Shown: positions 5,566-9,713 of the stretch, piece by piece
How positions within the stretch are numbered: the first letter of the stretch is position 1
Layout of the letters: the number at the start of each line of letters is the position of its first letter
Source of the DNA: Pirellulales bacterium
GTDB lineage: Bacteria > Planctomycetota > Planctomycetia > Pirellulales > JAICIG01
DNA: 9,713 nucleotides
Reading direction: 5' to 3'
Assembly (NCBI GenBank): GCA_025924495.1
Contig: JAICIG010000302.1
Location: forward strand, 1-9,713
The notes under the pieces: model-generated
Databases searched by the model: none
The model's input: only the letters and a program-made list of their open reading frames with translations
Told to the model about the DNA's origin: nothing
Program-made: the position numbers and the translations under genes

Positions 5566-5691
5566 TTAATCCCCGTTGCTTAGTATGGATTGCCAATCGA
5601 GCTGCCAATAGAGGGCGGCGACTTGCGTGACCGCAGCCACAACCATGAGCCAGAAGCAAATCGCATTCGTCGATAGGCCATGCTGCTTCAT
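5566..5691 (-). CDS. Small ORF for a 41-residue single-helix membrane peptide
   Basis: ATG 5691-5689 to TAA 5568-5566 encodes 41 residues. The start MKQHGLSTNA is polar and basic. It is followed by a hydrophobic stretch at about 11-28 (ICFWLMVVAAVTQVAALYW) suited to one transmembrane helix, and a short tail ending SNGD. About two thirds of third codon positions are G or C, as expected for coding sequence in this genome. An AGAG lies about eight bases upstream as a weak ribosome-binding site. It runs divergently from the PSD1 gene, and a stem-loop follows its stop. No family is recognised. The amphiphilic pattern argues for a real peptide, but chance cannot be excluded at this length. Confidence 0.45.
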   Translation of the reverse strand: MKQHGLSTNAICFWLMVVAAVTQVAALYWQLDWQSILSNGD

Positions 5692-5745
5692 GCCGACACT
5701 CTAACCGCCGGCGCATGAAAAAACGCCTGCTACATTGCGGAAATT

Positions 5746-5772
5746 TTGCATCCAGCGAGCTTTATGTATAAT
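5746..5772 (+). promoter_or_regulatory. Predicted promoter of the PSD1 gene
   Basis: A perfect TATAAT at 5767-5772 is preceded by TTGCAT at 5746-5751 with a 15-bp spacer, shorter than the usual 17. Transcription would begin near 5779, giving a 5' leader of about 40 nt before ATG 5818. The region is AT-rich against a GC-rich background, which supports the call. Confidence 0.45.
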
Positions 5773-5817
5773 GCTAGATGCTTTCCTGCCTTCATCCGCC
5801 TTCTGTAAGGTCCCGCC

Positions 5818-8918
<3,101 letters not shown>

Positions 8919-8922
<4 letters not shown>

Positions 8923-9049
8923 GGTGGGCATTGCCCACCGGAACCCAGCTCAACTTCCAATCCAACGCATTATCGAACAGCTACGCTCCTATGACGTCTA
9001 ACAAATTGCAGACGTCGTTCTAGCTTCTGGTGGGCAGTGCCCACCCTAC
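8919..9049. repeat. Pair of inverted GTAG-headed REP palindromes (BIME-like unit)
   Basis: The left copy is GTAG (8919-8922) plus GGTGGGCA, T, TGCCCACC (8923-8939). The right copy is GGTGGGCA, G, TGCCCACC (9029-9045) plus CTAC (9046-9049). The two are inverted with respect to each other, differ only in the central base, and enclose about 89 bp. GTAG at the foot of a hairpin is the classic signature of REPs recognised by RAYTs in enterobacteria. The enclosed DNA has a further GACGTC inverted repeat (8993-8998, 9011-9016). No transposase is inside, so mobilisation would be in trans. The PSD1 stop codon TAG (8920-8922) is part of the left GTAG. Confidence 0.75.
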
Positions 9050-9055
9050 GATTGC

Positions 9056-9097
9056 TGTCTACCGTCTACTGTCTACCACCTACCGCCCACCATCTCC
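9056..9097 (+). repeat. Degenerate heptanucleotide tandem repeat before the DUF1501 start
   Basis: Six consecutive 7-mers: TGTCTAC, CGTCTAC, TGTCTAC, CACCTAC, CGCCCAC, CATCTCC. The order runs from nearly identical copies at the left to decayed ones at the right. The array ends four bases before ATG 9102 and occupies the place where a ribosome-binding site would be; the region is pyrimidine-rich with no Shine-Dalgarno. Confidence 0.7.
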
Positions 9098-9101
9098 CGC
9101 C

Positions 9102-9713
9102 ATGGATCCTCGCCAAGAATACGTTTCGCTGGAAACCCGTCGCCACTTCTTCGGCCGCTGCGCAGCAGGCATCGGCACGGCGGCGCTGGCCTCGGTGATG
9201 AACCCGTCGCTGCTCTCGGGAGCGACGACGGCTAGCGCCGATGCAACGTTCGGCATTCTGCCGGCCTTGCACTTCGCGCCAAAGGCAAAGCGGGTGATCT
9301 GGCTGTTCATGGCCGACGCGCCGTCACAGATCGACTTGTATGATTACAAGCCGAAGATGCAGGACTGGTTCGACAAGGACCTGCCCGACTCGGTCCGCAA
9401 CGGCCAGCGGATCACGACGATGACCTCGGGCCAGGCGCGGTTCCCGATTGCGCCGTCGCTGTTCAAATTCCAGCAGTACGGCAAGCATGGCGCCTGGCTG
9501 AGCGAATTGTTGCCGCATACCGGCTCGATTGTCGACGACATTGCCATCGTGAAGAGCGTCAACACGGAGGCGATCAACCACGACCCGGCGATCACGTTCA
9601 TTCAGACCGGCAGCCAATTGCCCGGCCGGCCGAGCACGGGCGCGTGGCTATCGTACGGCATCGGTAGCCCGAACCAGGACTTGCCGGCATTTGTCGTGTT
9701 GCACTCGCGCTGG
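9102..9713 (+). CDS. DUF1501 family Tat-exported protein (3' truncated by window end)
   Basis: The frame from ATG 9102 is open for 204 codons to the window edge, so only the N-terminal part is visible. T12-R13-R14-H15-F16-F17 followed by a hydrophobic alanine-rich segment is a twin-arginine (Tat) signal, as usual in this family. The DUF1501 start is recognisable: '[24 protein letters not shown]' (about residues 63-86), '[21 protein letters not shown]' (about 143-163) and '[21 protein letters not shown]' (170-190). The family is related to alkaline phosphatase/sulfatase folds, but activity in this subgroup is not established. The gene follows PSD1 by 179 bp on the same strand, with a REP pair and a heptamer array between. 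This is a standard PSD1-DUF1501 tandem and the two probably act together outside the cytoplasm. No Shine-Dalgarno is visible before the ATG; no upstream in-frame ATG gives a better start. Confidence 0.9.
   Translation, partial: MDPRQEYVSLETRRHFFGRCAAGIGTAALASVMNPSLLSGATTASADATFGILPALHFAPKAKRVIWLFMADAPSQIDLYDYKPKMQDWFDKDLPDSVRNGQRITTMTSGQARFPIAPSLFKFQQYGKHGAWLSELLPHTGSIVDDIAIVKSVNTEAINHDPAITFIQTGSQLPGRPSTGAWLSYGIGSPNQDLPAFVVLHSRW

Overview
The window looks like a piece of a planctomycete chromosome, most likely of the Pirellulales or a relative. It is GC-rich and carries gene families that are hallmarks of that phylum. These are a very large PSCyt1/DUF1549/DUF1553 protein (PSD1 type) followed by a Tat-exported DUF1501 protein, an anchored leucine-rich-repeat protein with the planctomycete 'RRRWFQF' N-terminus, and a cytochrome c motif joined to a squalene-cyclase-like helical toroid. 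Taxonomy is inferred from family content only.

Left part (1-3584): the 3' end of a secreted or pseudopilin-like protein is followed by a gene-free stretch of about 590 bp. That stretch holds a near-consensus sigma-70 type promoter (TTGACG, 16 bp, TATAAT) and a possible 22-27 codon leader ORF. Next comes a 422-residue lipoprotein that is mostly Gly/Ala/Tyr/Gln low-complexity sequence. It converges on a two-gene minus-strand unit, the LRR protein and a small membrane protein, and the two opposing stop codons share one CTAG.

Middle part (3585-5700): a secreted 320-residue protein with one CxxCH motif and toroid repeats is followed by a gene-poor stretch and a compact 613-bp mobile unit. The unit is an IS200-like/REP-associated tyrosine transposase (RAYT) framed by two nested pairs of inverted palindromes with a GCTTTAGC/GCTAAAGC core. 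Next to it, on the minus strand, is an unlisted 41-codon ORF for a predicted one-helix membrane peptide.

Right part (5701-9713): a perfect TATAAT precedes the 1034-residue PSD1 protein. The 179-bp gap after it contains a second REP family: two GTAG-headed GGTGGGCA/TGCCCACC palindromes facing each other, with the PSD1 stop codon inside the first GTAG. A degenerate heptanucleotide tandem repeat then runs up to the ATG of the DUF1501 gene, which is open to the window edge. PSD1 and DUF1501 proteins typically sit side by side in planctomycetes and probably work together outside the cytoplasm, but their biochemistry is not established. The most unusual material here is the repeat and REP architecture, not a recognisable new operon.
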